DNA from: Nitrospira sp.
GTDB lineage: Bacteria; Nitrospirota; Nitrospiria; Nitrospirales; Nitrospiraceae
Direction: 5' to 3'
Length of the DNA: 64,000 nt
Assembly (NCBI GenBank): GCA_018242665.1
Contig: JAFEBL010000010.1
Span: forward strand, 1 to 64,000
The notes under the pieces: model-generated
The model's database searches: none
The model's input: the letters and a program-made list of their open reading frames with translations, nothing else
Told to the model about the DNA's origin: nothing
Program-made: the position numbers and the translations under genes
Shown: positions 18,078 to 27,405 of the stretch, one piece after another
How the letters are laid out: each line of letters starts with the position of its first letter
Position numbering within the stretch: position 1 is the first letter of the stretch

Positions 18078-18944
18078 TTACGTTGAGACTACCTCGCCGA
18101 AACGACCGCTGTTGAAATCGGCCGCGGCCTGCCGAATTTCCGCCTGGCTGTTCATGACGAACGGGCCGTACCCGACGACGGGTTCATCGATGGGCTCACC
18201 GGTCAGGAGGAGCAGAATCGCCTCCCCATCGCTGTGGATGGTGACTTGGCTGCCGCCGCGCTCGAATCGAGCGATCTCCGCTTCGCCGACGGTCTGCGTG
18301 CCGTTGATCACGACTGAGCCATCGAGCACCGCGAGCATCGCATTGTGCCCATCGGGAAGGTCGAGCGTGAAATCGGTCGCTCGATCGATGCGCAGATCCC
18401 ACAGGTTGACAGGCGTGAAGGTGTGAGCCGGTCCACGGACCCCACGGAATTCCCCCGCAATGATCCTCGCTGTTCCACCCGCCACGGGCACGGTTGGAAT
18501 GTCGGCGCTGACGATCGCCTGATATCCGGCAGGGTTCATTTTGTCCTTGGCCGGCAGATTGACCCACAATTGAACCATGCGGAAAGGCCCGCCGGTTTTG
18601 CTGTAGTGCGGCGAGTGGAACTCCTCGTGAATGATGCCGCGCGCAGCCGTCATCCACTGGACGTCGCCCGGTCCGATGGTTCCGCCACCTCCGGTCGAAT
18701 CGCGATGCGCCACTTCTCCGTCGTAGACGATGGTCACGGTCTCGAAACCGCGATGCGGGTGCTGGCCGACCCCACGCGGCGTATCGATGGGATCGAATCG
18801 ATGCGGGCCGGCATAATCGAACAGCAGGAACGGGCTCACCGCCGCACTGTCATCATGATAGGAAAACAGCGATCGAACCGGAAACCCGTCACCGACCCAA
18901 TGCTTGCCTTGTGCGCGCAAGATTTCAGCAATCTTCTTCATCAC
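18078..18944 (-). CDS. Pirin-family bicupin protein
   Basis: A 288-residue pirin with the N-terminal cupin holding FDYAGPHRFDP, GVGQHPHRGFETVTIVYDGE and HRDSTGGGGTIGPGDVQWMTA. These supply three His and one Glu for a single metal. The C-terminal half is a second, metal-free cupin. Bacterial relatives such as YhhW can act as quercetinases, others regulate enzymes; the role here is open. ATG at 18942-18944 with AAGGAG about 9 bases upstream. It is divergent from an HxlR regulator and has a good promoter with an overlapping dyad. Confidence 0.85.
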   Translation of the reverse strand: MMKKIAEILRAQGKHWVGDGFPVRSLFSYHDDSAAVSPFLLFDYAGPHRFDPIDTPRGVGQHPHRGFETVTIVYDGEVAHRDSTGGGGTIGPGDVQWMTAARGIIHEEFHSPHYSKTGGPFRMVQLWVNLPAKDKMNPAGYQAIVSADIPTVPVAGGTARIIAGEFRGVRGPAHTFTPVNLWDLRIDRATDFTLDLPDGHNAMLAVLDGSVVINGTQTVGEAEIARFERGGSQVTIHSDGEAILLLLTGEPIDEPVVGYGPFVMNSQAEIRQAAADFNSGRFGEVVST

Positions 18945-18991
18945 TCAGCGCTCCTTTCCAGTCCAAGACCTTTTGTGTTTTGCCGAACGCT

Positions 18992-19019
18992 AGTATAGGC
19001 TCGTCTCGAAAGTTTTCAA
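18992..19019 (-). promoter_or_regulatory. Promoter of the pirin gene
   Basis: On the - strand TTGAAA (19014-19019) and TATACT (18992-18997), each five of six to consensus, with a 16-base spacer. It points toward the pirin gene. Confidence 0.6.
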
Positions 19020-19020
19020 G
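19005..19020. promoter_or_regulatory. Imperfect dyad overlapping the pirin -35 box
   Basis: Reads CTCGAAAGTTTTCAAG, symmetrical at 12 of 16 positions. It lies between the divergent pirin and hxlR genes and covers the pirin -35, so it is a plausible operator for the adjacent HxlR regulator. Confidence 0.4.
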
Positions 19021-19043
19021 TACGGTCTGGGAGGATACTGCAC

Positions 19044-19367
19044 GTGGCAAAGGATACTGGTTGTCCGACGGAACAGACGCTCGATGTGATCACCGGGCGT
19101 TGGAAAGTGATGGTGATTTACTGGTTGCTCAAAGGCGAGCGACGCTTTAACCGGTTGCAGCGCGAGCTCAACGGCATCACGCACCGTACGCTCACAAAGC
19201 AGTTACGCGAAATGGAAGCAGATGGTTTGGTGGAACGATACGACTTTGGAGAAACTCCGCCACGCGTAGAATATCGTCTTTCCCCGCTCGGCCGCTCGCT
19301 CGAACCCATCCTGGTCGCAATGCACGACTGGGCAATGGCCCATCCCCGGATCAAGCAACAATCCTAA
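19044..19367 (+). CDS. HxlR-family transcriptional regulator
   Basis: A 107-residue winged-helix regulator. It has the N-terminal cysteine (residue 7, in DTGCPTEQTLDVITGRW) that in redox- or aldehyde-sensing HxlR proteins is the reactive site. The family core continues with LKGERRFNRLQREL, IT-RTLTKQLREMEADGLV and the wing PPRVEYRLSPLG. GTG start at 19044 with GGAGG about 10 bases upstream. It probably controls itself and the divergent pirin gene. Confidence 0.88.
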   Translation: MAKDTGCPTEQTLDVITGRWKVMVIYWLLKGERRFNRLQRELNGITHRTLTKQLREMEADGLVERYDFGETPPRVEYRLSPLGRSLEPILVAMHDWAMAHPRIKQQS

Positions 19368-19407
19368 GTTCCGGGAGGCTCACGCTGAGTGGACATAAGG
19401 CGAATGG

Positions 19408-19433
19408 GTCGTAGCCGAGGGTCGGCTGGCGAC
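19408..19433 (+). terminator. Hairpin between the convergent hxlR and deoB genes
   Basis: A 6-bp AGCCGA/TCGGCT stem with a GGG loop, extended by 4 bp GTCG/CGAC after a small internal loop. No T-run on either side. Confidence 0.4.
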
Positions 19434-19449
19434 TAGGACGGACTAAGTG

Positions 19450-20604
19450 TTAACGCGACTGCAGGGCGTCCAGGAAGCTGTCTCCCCAGGGTAGCCGGTT
19501 GGCACCTAACGCTTCCCCGATCGTCTGGGCGAGATCGGCGGCGGTCGTCCTGGTGCCGAGGTTGACGCCTCTGGCAAGGCGTGGGCCGGTCACGAGGCAA
19601 GGGACATATTCGCGCGAGTGTCCAGGATTCGGTCTGGCACAATCAAACCCGTGGTCGCCCGTGATGATAAGGACGTCACCGACCTTGAGAGAATCTTGCA
19701 GATCGCGCAACCGGCGATCGACGTGTTGCAACGTCGACAGGGTCTCCTGCAGATCGGGGCTCATGATGGGAAGATTGGCATAGATCAATCCGCGAGGCGC
19801 CTTGCTGAACATGCCGATGACTTCGTCCATGACGGCAGAGGCCTGAAAAAGCGGTACCGATCTGGTGACGCCGCGCCCGCTGAACAGGTCGCCGACTTTC
19901 CCCACCCCGAATACCAGCTGGCTGGCTTGGCTCAAATGATCCAGCAACGTGAGGCCCGGTGCTTCCACGGCAAAATCCCGGCGACGCTCCGTGATGGAAA
20001 AGTTTCCCGGCTGCCCGGTGAACGGATAGGTCACCACGCGAACGATCGGCATCGTCGCTTTGAGCCGTCGTCTGGCCTCGCGCGCCAGGCGATACAATTC
20101 ATCCGGCGGGACGACCTGTTCGTGGGCGGCCAGCATGATGGTCCCTGCGGTATCGATCCACGCGATGGGCATGCCTGATTTTTGATGCTGCGCGCCGAAC
20201 TCTGCGATCGGCTCCAGGTGAACCGTGCGGCAATTCCCCAGCGTCTTTTGTCCCAATGCGGCTTCGAGGCCGGATGCCAGCTCGCTCGTGAACGTCTCAA
20301 GGGGCGGCGGACCGTCTTCGATGACGTACCCGGCCAACTCCCAATGTCCAGACAGCGAGTGTTTGCCCTTGGTCGTAAACCCCAACATGCCATAGCAGCC
20401 CTCCGGCTGGGCCATGGGGCGGATACCTTGAAACTGTCCGAGAAGACCGAGGCCGAGTTGTTCGAGATTCGGGAGGGCAAGTCCTTTAGAGATAGCAGCC
20501 AGCCGCTGCAGTGTATTGCAGCCGCCATCGCCATACGATTCCGCATCAGGTAAGGACCCGATGCCACATCCATCTAAGACCAGCAGGACAATTCGCGTCA
20601 TCAT
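19450..20604 (-). CDS. deoB: Phosphopentomutase
   Basis: A 384-residue alkaline-phosphatase-superfamily mutase that interconverts ribose (or deoxyribose) 1- and 5-phosphates in nucleoside catabolism. Metal-ligand segments are VLLVLDGCGIGSLPDA near the N-terminus, TTKGKHSLSGHWELAG with the catalytic Thr, and IITGDHGFD plus GHSREYVP near the C-terminus. ATG at 20602-20604. A TATAGT box ends only 6 bases before this ATG, so the mRNA may lack a leader. deoC lies 91 bases upstream on the same strand and supplies the next step. Confidence 0.93.
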   Translation of the reverse strand: MMTRIVLLVLDGCGIGSLPDAESYGDGGCNTLQRLAAISKGLALPNLEQLGLGLLGQFQGIRPMAQPEGCYGMLGFTTKGKHSLSGHWELAGYVIEDGPPPLETFTSELASGLEAALGQKTLGNCRTVHLEPIAEFGAQHQKSGMPIAWIDTAGTIMLAAHEQVVPPDELYRLAREARRRLKATMPIVRVVTYPFTGQPGNFSITERRRDFAVEAPGLTLLDHLSQASQLVFGVGKVGDLFSGRGVTRSVPLFQASAVMDEVIGMFSKAPRGLIYANLPIMSPDLQETLSTLQHVDRRLRDLQDSLKVGDVLIITGDHGFDCARPNPGHSREYVPCLVTGPRLARGVNLGTRTTAADLAQTIGEALGANRLPWGDSFLDALQSR

Positions 20605-20610
20605 CGAGGC

Positions 20611-20638
20611 ACTATATCAAATCCGTTGAAACGAGCAA
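20611..20638 (-). promoter_or_regulatory. Candidate promoter of deoB placed for a leaderless mRNA
   Basis: On the - strand TTGCTC (20633-20638), 16-base spacer, TATAGT (20611-20616). Only six bases separate the -10 box from the ATG and no ribosome site is visible. Confidence 0.4.
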
Positions 20639-20695
20639 GCCAATCTCACCGTCCCGGCATAGTGCCACACATTTCCTGCACAAGCACAAAACAGA

Positions 20696-21385
20696 TCATC
20701 GGCCGACAGCCTGTTCCGCCCGCCACTCGCCCAGGATTTTCAGACTTGCGCTGGTGCCGATCCGGTCTGCCCCCGCCTCCAGCAATGCTCGTGTTGCCTT
20801 CCAATCGCGAATGCCGCCTGAGGCCTTTACCTTCGCCCGTCCGGCCACGGCCTCTTTCATGAGCCGCACATCTTCCACCGTGGCACCGGCCTGATTGAAT
20901 CCCGTCGAGGTTTTCACATAGTCCATGCCCGCCTCGACAGCCAGGCGGCAGGCGGTGATTTTCTCTTCGCGAGTCAGCAAACAGGTTTCCAGAATGACCT
21001 TGTGGTTGACGCCCGGCGTGGCGCGCACGACGGCCGCCATATCTCGCCGCACGAAATCATAGTCGCCGGATTTCAGGCGGCTGATGTTGATGACCATATC
21101 CAACACCCGCGCGCCATGCGCCACCGCCTCGATCGCTTCTGTCACCTTCGCATGGGTCGAGTGCCCGCCGAGGGGGAACCCGATCGGAATGCCGACCTGC
21201 ACCGCCGTCCCGGCGACGGCCGCAACCGCCTCATCGACGTAGCAGGGCGGCACAAAAATCACGACAAATCCCTGCTCCTTTGCCTCGGCACAGAGCCGCA
21301 ACACGTCCGACTTGGTCGCCTCAGGACGCAACACCGTGTGATCCAACAAACCCGGAAGGTTCTCATTCCACGACACAAGTCCCAT
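20696..21385 (-). CDS. deoC: Deoxyribose-phosphate aldolase
   Basis: A 229-residue class I aldolase that splits 2-deoxyribose 5-phosphate into glyceraldehyde 3-phosphate and acetaldehyde. The Schiff-base lysine is in DYVKTSTGF, the second catalytic lysine in KVKASGGIRD. Early segments DHTVLRPEATKSDV and VDMVINISRLKSGD-like (here LDMVINISRLKSG) are typical. The ATG at 21383-21385 has AAGGA 9 bases upstream; earlier in-frame starts would add a non-conserved extension. It is upstream of deoB on the same strand. Confidence 0.95.
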   Translation of the reverse strand: MGLVSWNENLPGLLDHTVLRPEATKSDVLRLCAEAKEQGFVVIFVPPCYVDEAVAAVAGTAVQVGIPIGFPLGGHSTHAKVTEAIEAVAHGARVLDMVINISRLKSGDYDFVRRDMAAVVRATPGVNHKVILETCLLTREEKITACRLAVEAGMDYVKTSTGFNQAGATVEDVRLMKEAVAGRAKVKASGGIRDWKATRALLEAGADRIGTSASLKILGEWRAEQAVGR

Positions 21386-21472
21386 GTCTCTGTTCCTTTC
21401 CGATAATGACTCTCGATGGTGTGAGCGAGCGCAGTGCGGCATGGCGCCGTACAGGTGCAGACAACGACAAGA

Positions 21473-22525
21473 TCACGCGCCGTGAGTGACGAGGCTTCCT
21501 CTGGCGCGCTTGCGGAACGGCTGCTTTTGATACTTTTCCACCGCTTGATTGTGCTCAGCCAGGGTAGAGGAGAACTGATGGGTGCCATCGTTACGCGACA
21601 CAAAATACAGATAGGTCGCCTGGGCCGGGAACAACGCCGCACGAAGCGAATGGGCCCCAGGGCTGGCGATCGGCCCCGGCGGAAGTCCCTGCACGCGATA
21701 CGTATTGTAGGGGCTCATGACGGACAGGTCGCGTTTATGAATGTTGCCGTCAAACGCCGGCAGCCCATAAATGACCGTCGGATCGCTCTGCAAGGGGATT
21801 TTCTTTCGCAACCGGTTGTGAAACACCGCCGCAATCAATTCACGCTCTTCCTTCGAGCCGGTCTCTTTTTCGATGACAGACGCCAGCGTCAACACCTGAT
21901 GCAGCGACAACTTCATGCGCGCGGCCTGTTCCTGCAAATCGGCACTCCACACGTGATGGAGCCCGTCGACCATGGCCTTGATGACGTCACGTGCCTTGGC
22001 CTGGCGAGGAAAGGAGTAGGTCTCTGGAAACAAGTAGCCTTCCAGCGAGTCCGCCTCGATCCCGAGCGTCGCGATGAACGTGCGATCACGCACCAGCTTC
22101 GAGAATTCCTGAACGTCGGTGACTTGCTGTGCCGCGAAGACCTCGGCGATTTGCGCCAGGTTGTACCCTTCAGGGATCGTCACCGGATGCAACACCACAC
22201 GACCCGCCAACAACTTGCTTAGAATATCTTGCGGCGACATGCCGCCATCGAGTTCATATTCGCCCGGACGAATTTTGCGATCGCTGTCGTGCGACCGGCC
22301 AAGCAGTAGAAACGCCCAGCGGCTGCGAATGAGTTGCTCGCTCTTCAACATGCCCGCAACCTGCTGAAAGGTACTGCCGTCAGGAATCGTGACGATCTTG
22401 GAGGGAGGCTTAGGAAGCCCGCTGGCGACGGGACTTTGAGCCCAGCGCAGCACCAGATACCCCGAGAGAGTGAGGAGTATCACCGTCGCTAGAACCAGTC
22501 CCGCAATCAATCGCTTCTGCATCAT
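21473..22525 (-). CDS. mltG: Endolytic murein transglycosylase MltG (YceG family)
   Basis: A 350-residue inner-membrane protein that cuts nascent glycan strands and is thought to end peptidoglycan polymerisation. The N-terminus is a signal anchor (LIAGLVLATVILLTLSGYL), followed by a LysM-like subdomain and the YceG catalytic domain. The catalytic Glu is in ASVIEKETG, with the flanking LEGYLFPETY and PYNTYR-GLPPGPI motifs. The ATG at 22523-22525 lies 116 bases inside the 3' end of ruvX, an unusually long overlap, but a later start would remove the membrane anchor. Confidence 0.9.
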   Translation of the reverse strand: MMQKRLIAGLVLATVILLTLSGYLVLRWAQSPVASGLPKPPSKIVTIPDGSTFQQVAGMLKSEQLIRSRWAFLLLGRSHDSDRKIRPGEYELDGGMSPQDILSKLLAGRVVLHPVTIPEGYNLAQIAEVFAAQQVTDVQEFSKLVRDRTFIATLGIEADSLEGYLFPETYSFPRQAKARDVIKAMVDGLHHVWSADLQEQAARMKLSLHQVLTLASVIEKETGSKEERELIAAVFHNRLRKKIPLQSDPTVIYGLPAFDGNIHKRDLSVMSPYNTYRVQGLPPGPIASPGAHSLRAALFPAQATYLYFVSRNDGTHQFSSTLAEHNQAVEKYQKQPFRKRARGSLVTHGA

Positions 22526-23021
22526 CGACTCGTGGTTCCTCAAAAGACCAGGGATCGTCTTCGTGGGAATGGCTTACGGCCTGCTCTTGGCCCGACGACG
22601 GCTTCTCCAAACTCGCGAGGTAACTCTGGAGGAGAATCGCGGCGGCAATCCGATCGACGATGCCTTTCCGTTTCCGGCGCCCGACATCGGCGGCGATCAA
22701 CAAATCTTCCGCCGCACAGGTCGTCATCCGTTCATCCCAGGTCACCACCGGAACCGACAACGCCGGTTCGAGCAGCTGGATGAATTCCTCGACCAGTTTG
22801 GCTGCAGGACCGCTTTCCCCGTCCAACCGAAGCGGCAACCCGACGAGCACCTGACCGACCTCGTGCTCGCGGACTAAGTCTTGGATATGTCGAATATCAG
22901 CTTCGGGATTCCGCCGGTAAAACGTTTCCAACGGCTGGGCGGTCCATCCGAGCTCATCGCTCAAGGCAAAGCCGATCCGTTTGGATCCGTGATCGATCGC
23001 AAGAATCCGCTGGCCTTTCAT
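22410..23021 (-). CDS. ruvX: Putative pre-16S rRNA nuclease / Holliday-junction resolvase-like YqgF
   Basis: A 203-residue YqgF-family RNase H-fold protein; in E. coli it takes part in 16S rRNA 5'-end maturation. Conserved parts are ILAIDHGSKRIGFALSD with the first catalytic Asp, VGLPLRLDGESGP, and WDERMTT followed by KGIVDRIAAAILLQ. Families normally end near residue 140; here about 60 further polar residues follow, and their coding overlaps mltG. ATG at 23019-23021 with AAGG upstream, four bases after the alaS stop. Confidence 0.88.
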   Translation of the reverse strand: MKGQRILAIDHGSKRIGFALSDELGWTAQPLETFYRRNPEADIRHIQDLVREHEVGQVLVGLPLRLDGESGPAAKLVEEFIQLLEPALSVPVVTWDERMTTCAAEDLLIAADVGRRKRKGIVDRIAAAILLQSYLASLEKPSSGQEQAVSHSHEDDPWSFEEPRVDDAEAIDCGTGSSDGDTPHSLGVSGAALGSKSRRQRAS

Positions 23022-23025
23022 CAGT

Positions 23026-25656
23026 CTACCTTTCCAAGGCCTTTTGGACCAACCCAAAAACTTTTTCGAGCGCCGTACCCAGCCCTTCGGGAGTTTTTCC
23101 ACCGGCCTGCGCCATCTCAGGACGACCACCGCCGGTCCCGCCGACTTCGACTGCCATCTCCTTGATCAGGTCACCCGCTTTCAAACGGCCCACCAGATCC
23201 TTCGTCACCACCACCAGCAGCGAGACCTTGCCGTCATTGGCCGCGCCAAGCGCAACAACGCCGCTTCGGAGCTTGTCACGCAATTGATCGGCAAGCGCTC
23301 GCATGCCGTTCACGTCAAGACCATCAGTACGTTGCGCATGGACGTGCACGCCCTTGATCTCTCGTGCCTGCGCGTCGCCGGATGAGGTGCTCGCCATCTT
23401 GAGCTTTACCTCAGCAAGCTCCCGCTCCTTGTCCTTCAACTGCTCTGTCAGCTTCCTGGTGCGCGCCACAACTTCGGTCGGCGCAACTTTCAGAAGGTCG
23501 GACATCTCGCGCACATCCGCTTCCAGACGCTTCAAGGAATCCAACGCGCCACTTCCGGTCAAACACTCGATGCGACGTACTCCGGCTGCTACTCCTGATT
23601 CAGAGACGATCCGGAACAATCCAATTTCGCCTGTACGCCGGCAATGGGTGCCTCCACACAATTCCTTGCTGAAGGTGTCGATCTGCACGACCCGCACCCG
23701 GTCGCCATATTTGTCGCCAAAAAACGCCAATGCGCCGCCCGCGACCGCGTCCTGCACGCCCATCACAGCCGTTTGTACCGGCTGATCCTGGCGGACCTGT
23801 TCATTGACGATCGATTCGATCTCGTCGATGTCACGAGACGACATGGGCCGGAAATGGGCAAAGTCGAACCGCAGACGATTCGGCGCCACGAGCGAGCCAT
23901 ACTGTTTGACGTGGGGCCCAAGCAGATCGCGCAGCGCGGCATGCACCAGATGGGTAGCAGTATGGTTACGCGCCGCATCCTGTCTGGTGCGAGGATTGAC
24001 CGACAGCTGCAGCCGTTCGCCTTCTCGAATGGAGCCGGATGTCACCATGCCTTTATGGACGATCAATGTCGGCACAGGTCTGGTGGTCTCGCGAATCTCC
24101 ACACGCCCGTCGGTGCCGGTCAACACACCTTGATCGCCGGCCTGTCCGCCGCCTTCCGCATAAAAGGGCGTGACGTCGAGCACAAGTTCGATTTCATCAC
24201 CCTCGCGGGCCTCTTTGATCAGGCGATCGCCCTGAAGGAGCGCCTGCACCACGCCTTCCGAATCCAACCGGTCATATCCGACAAACGAGGTGGTTGCGAC
24301 ACGGCCCGCCACGTCGCTGAGGGCCGGCCTCGCCGTTTCGTTCTCGAAGCCCCCTGTTTTTCTGGCGCGCGTCCGCTGCTCTTCGATGGCGGCTTCAAAG
24401 CCGGTTTCGTCGAGGGTGATCCCCTGTTCGCGGCAGGCTTCTGCGATGAGGTCCATCGGGAATCCGTACGTGTCGTAGAGTTTGAAAATCTCCGTTCCCT
24501 GCAACACCTTCTGCCCAGACGCCTTCACCTTTGACAGCATGTCATTCAGGATCGGCAAGCCTTGGTCCAATGTGGCGATAAACCGCTCTTCTTCACCACG
24601 CGTCGCTTCAGCCACCGTCCCGGCCGCCGGCCGTAATTCGTGATAGGCCTCGCCCATTTGGTCCACGACCGTCGCCGTCAACTCATGCAGGAACGGCTCG
24701 GTAATGCCGAGCAACCGGCCGTGACGGGCTGCGCGCCGGAGAATGCGCCGGAGCACATAGCCTCGCCCTTCATTCGACGGTAACACGCCGTCGGCCATCA
24801 AAAAGGTAATCGCCCGAAGATGATCGGCAATGACCCGCATGGAACGATCCGCCTGCTCCACCGCGCCATACTCGGCACCGGCTCGCCGTCCAATCGCCGC
24901 CAGCAATGGCGCGAATAGATCGCTGTCGTAATTGCTGAGCCGCCCCTGTGCCACCGCCGTGAGGCGTTCCAGCCCCATGCCGGTGTCGATGCTCGGCTTC
25001 GGAAGCGGGTTGAGCGTGCCAGCACTATCGCGATTGAACTGCATGAAGACCAGGTTCCAGATCTCTATGACCCGGTCGCCTTCCCCGTTCGGCGTGTCAT
25101 CGCCCGGCACCGACGGCCCCTGATCGAAATGCAGTTCCGAGCAAGGCCCGCAAGGGCCCGTGTCGGCCATCTGCCAGAAGTTGTCCTTCTCGCCACAACG
25201 CACGATACGGCTCGGCGACACGCCGATCTTTCGCCACAATCGATCGGCTTCGTCGTCCTCGCGAAAAATCGTGATCCACATCCGGTCTTTCGACAGCCCG
25301 ACCACCGAGGTGAGAAACTCCCAACCAAATCGAATGGCGTCTTCCTTGAAGTAATCGCCGAAGGAAAAGTTGCCGAGCATTTCGAAGAAGGTATGATGCC
25401 GTCTGGTGTAGCCGACATTTTCGAGATCATTGTGCTTGCCGCCGGCACGCAGACACTTCTGCACGCTCACGGCCCGCTGATAGGCGCGCGTTTCCTCACC
25501 CAGGAACACCCGTTTGAATTGATTCATCCCGGCGTTCGTAAACAGCAACGTCGGATCCGCCTGTGGAATCAACGGCGCGCTCGGCACCGCCCGATGGCCC
25601 TGCTGTTCAAAGTACCGGATAAAGGCTCGCCGCAGATCGTGTACGCTTTGGCTCAT
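23026..25656 (-). CDS. alaS: Alanyl-tRNA synthetase
   Basis: An 876-residue class II synthetase with the catalytic core (NAGMNQFKRVFLG, GEGRGYVLRRILRRA), the editing domain with zinc ligands RNHTATHLVHAAL and ELCGGTHC, and the C-terminal DHHA1 domain ending in GTGGGRPEMAQAGG. Length is normal. Its ATG overlaps the recX stop by 4 bases, and ruvX starts 4 bases after its own stop, so recA-recX-alaS-ruvX-mltG is one run. recX-alaS linkage is seen in many bacteria. Confidence 0.97.
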   Translation of the reverse strand: MSQSVHDLRRAFIRYFEQQGHRAVPSAPLIPQADPTLLFTNAGMNQFKRVFLGEETRAYQRAVSVQKCLRAGGKHNDLENVGYTRRHHTFFEMLGNFSFGDYFKEDAIRFGWEFLTSVVGLSKDRMWITIFREDDEADRLWRKIGVSPSRIVRCGEKDNFWQMADTGPCGPCSELHFDQGPSVPGDDTPNGEGDRVIEIWNLVFMQFNRDSAGTLNPLPKPSIDTGMGLERLTAVAQGRLSNYDSDLFAPLLAAIGRRAGAEYGAVEQADRSMRVIADHLRAITFLMADGVLPSNEGRGYVLRRILRRAARHGRLLGITEPFLHELTATVVDQMGEAYHELRPAAGTVAEATRGEEERFIATLDQGLPILNDMLSKVKASGQKVLQGTEIFKLYDTYGFPMDLIAEACREQGITLDETGFEAAIEEQRTRARKTGGFENETARPALSDVAGRVATTSFVGYDRLDSEGVVQALLQGDRLIKEAREGDEIELVLDVTPFYAEGGGQAGDQGVLTGTDGRVEIRETTRPVPTLIVHKGMVTSGSIREGERLQLSVNPRTRQDAARNHTATHLVHAALRDLLGPHVKQYGSLVAPNRLRFDFAHFRPMSSRDIDEIESIVNEQVRQDQPVQTAVMGVQDAVAGGALAFFGDKYGDRVRVVQIDTFSKELCGGTHCRRTGEIGLFRIVSESGVAAGVRRIECLTGSGALDSLKRLEADVREMSDLLKVAPTEVVARTRKLTEQLKDKERELAEVKLKMASTSSGDAQAREIKGVHVHAQRTDGLDVNGMRALADQLRDKLRSGVVALGAANDGKVSLLVVVTKDLVGRLKAGDLIKEMAVEVGGTGGGRPEMAQAGGKTPEGLGTALEKVFGLVQKALER

Positions 25657-26141
25657 AACTCGTCTAACCCCGTCTCCAAGTCGACTTGCGTGACTTGCTG
25701 AATGGTGTCGTCATCAAACCCGCGTTGCCGCAAAAATCTCACCCACTGTGGTGGACGCGTTCTCGTCGTGCGTCCTTCTAACGCCCGGCACGCCAATTCC
25801 TGTTCGGAAACCGACCGGTAGGCACTGCACAAGGCTCGCTCTGCTACCGTCTCTTCGAAACCTCGACCGAGGAGTTCCAGCTTCAGCCGCTCACGCCCCA
25901 TCGGGCGCCGCAACAGCAGGGATTCCGCCCACCGGGTGGCATAAGCCTGATCGTCGAGATACCCGCGCCGTTCAAGTTCGAGGATCACCGCATAGCCCTG
26001 TGCCCGGCTCGCCCCTTTCTCTTGAACGTAGTGCTGGACCTGAGAGGCCGTCCGGTCGGCGCGGGCAAGGTACCGGATCGCCATGGTCAGGAAATCCGGC
26101 GGCGACAACGTGCGTCGTGAGCCACCGCGTCCAGCCGACAT
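25653..26141 (-). CDS. recX: Regulatory protein RecX
   Basis: A 162-residue all-helical RecX that binds RecA filaments and modulates recombination. Tandem three-helix repeats are visible: AIRYLARADRTASQVQHYV, then LERRGYLDDQAYATRWAES, and a last one with RFLRQRGFDDDTI. It begins 8 bases after the recA stop and its last bases overlap the alaS start. ATG at 26139-26141 with GGAA upstream. Confidence 0.9.
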   Translation of the reverse strand: MSAGRGGSRRTLSPPDFLTMAIRYLARADRTASQVQHYVQEKGASRAQGYAVILELERRGYLDDQAYATRWAESLLLRRPMGRERLKLELLGRGFEETVAERALCSAYRSVSEQELACRALEGRTTRTRPPQWVRFLRQRGFDDDTIQQVTQVDLETGLDEL

Positions 26142-26149
26142 GCCGCTTC

Positions 26150-27262
26150 CTACGACGTCACCCTCGCACTATGGCCGCGCTTCTCGTCCTGGCGGATCTC
26201 GACCTTGCGCTCAGGTTTTTCAGGCTTCTCGTCTTTCGCCTCCACTTTCTTGTCGGCTCCGCGCAACGGCAGCCCGGCGAGTTCGCGCACCTTGCCTTCA
26301 ATCTCCTTGGCGATGGCCGGGTTGGTCTTCAGAAAATCGCGAACCGCTTCACGCCCCTGGCCCAATCGTTCCCCTTTATAGGAGTACCAGGCGCCGGCCT
26401 TCTCCACCACGCGCTTCTCGACGCCCATATCGACAATCTCGCCCGATTTCGAAATTCCTTCGGCAAACATGATGTCGAATTCGGCCTGTCTGAACGGCGG
26501 GGCCATCTTGTTCTTGACCACTTTGACACGGACGCGGCTTCCCGTGACATCCTGTCCATCCTTGATCGACTCGATCCGGCGGATATCGAGACGCACGGAC
26601 GAATAAAACTTCAAGGCGTTGCCGCCGGTGGTGGTTTCCGGATTACCGAACATCACGCCGATTTTCATACGAATCTGGTTGATAAAGATCAGGGTAGTCT
26701 GGGACTTGGCGATCGCCGCCGTCAGTTTACGCAAGGCCTGTGACATCAAGCGCGCCTGCAAGCCCATATGGGCATCACCCATTTCGCCTTCAATTTCAGC
26801 GCGAGGCACCAACGCCGCCACGGAGTCGACGACGATCACATCGATCGCGCCGCTGCGGACGAGGGTCTCCGCAATTTCGAGCGCCTGCTCGCCGGTGTCC
26901 GGCTGGGACACGAGCAAGTCGTCGGTGTGCACGCCCAACTTCTTGGCATAGGTCAAATCCAGCGCATGTTCGGCATCGATAAAAGCGGCGACGCCACCCG
27001 CCTTCTGCGCCTCGGCGATGGCATGCAAGGTGAGCGTGGTTTTACCGGATGATTCCGGTCCAAAAATCTCGATCACTCGCCCGCGCGGGAATCCACCCAC
27101 GCCGAGGGCAATATCCAATCCCAAGGACCCGCTTGAAATCGCCGGCACGTCGGCCGGTCGACCCTCGGTGCCCAATTTCATGACTGCACCCTTGCCGTAC
27201 TGCTTCTCAATCTGAGCCAGGGCCAGGTCCAATGCGCGTTTCTTCTCGTCTTTTTCAGTCAT
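26150..27262 (-). CDS. recA: Recombinase A
   Basis: A 370-residue RecA. Walker A is GPESSGKT, Walker B is [10 protein letters not shown], with loop L1 near [15 protein letters not shown] and L2 near [14 protein letters not shown]. The C-terminal tail is longer and unusually charged (Lys/Glu/Arg), with [16 protein letters not shown]. The ATG at 27260-27262 has AAGGAG 6 bases upstream. I found no CTGT-N8-ACAG or GAAC-N4-GTTC LexA-type site in the leader. It heads the recX-alaS-ruvX-mltG run. Confidence 0.98.
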   Translation of the reverse strand: MTEKDEKKRALDLALAQIEKQYGKGAVMKLGTEGRPADVPAISSGSLGLDIALGVGGFPRGRVIEIFGPESSGKTTLTLHAIAEAQKAGGVAAFIDAEHALDLTYAKKLGVHTDDLLVSQPDTGEQALEIAETLVRSGAIDVIVVDSVAALVPRAEIEGEMGDAHMGLQARLMSQALRKLTAAIAKSQTTLIFINQIRMKIGVMFGNPETTTGGNALKFYSSVRLDIRRIESIKDGQDVTGSRVRVKVVKNKMAPPFRQAEFDIMFAEGISKSGEIVDMGVEKRVVEKAGAWYSYKGERLGQGREAVRDFLKTNPAIAKEIEGKVRELAGLPLRGADKKVEAKDEKPEKPERKVEIRQDEKRGHSARVTS

Positions 27263-27399
27263 TCCAAACTCCTTCTCGCGACATGACTCGTGAAGTGTGC
27301 CTGTCTCGCATGCCGTGTGAGACAACGCACCAGCCGGCCAGGAGTTGACCACGCGCCAACCGGACCAGACTCAGACCAAGGAAGTGGATAGAACGTCGG

Positions 27400-27405
27400 A
27401 TTATA
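27400..27405 (-). promoter_or_regulatory. Possible -10 box for the recA operon
   Basis: A perfect TATAAT on the - strand about 140 bases before the recA ATG. The -35 region is poor, so this may need an activator or be chance. Confidence 0.35.
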
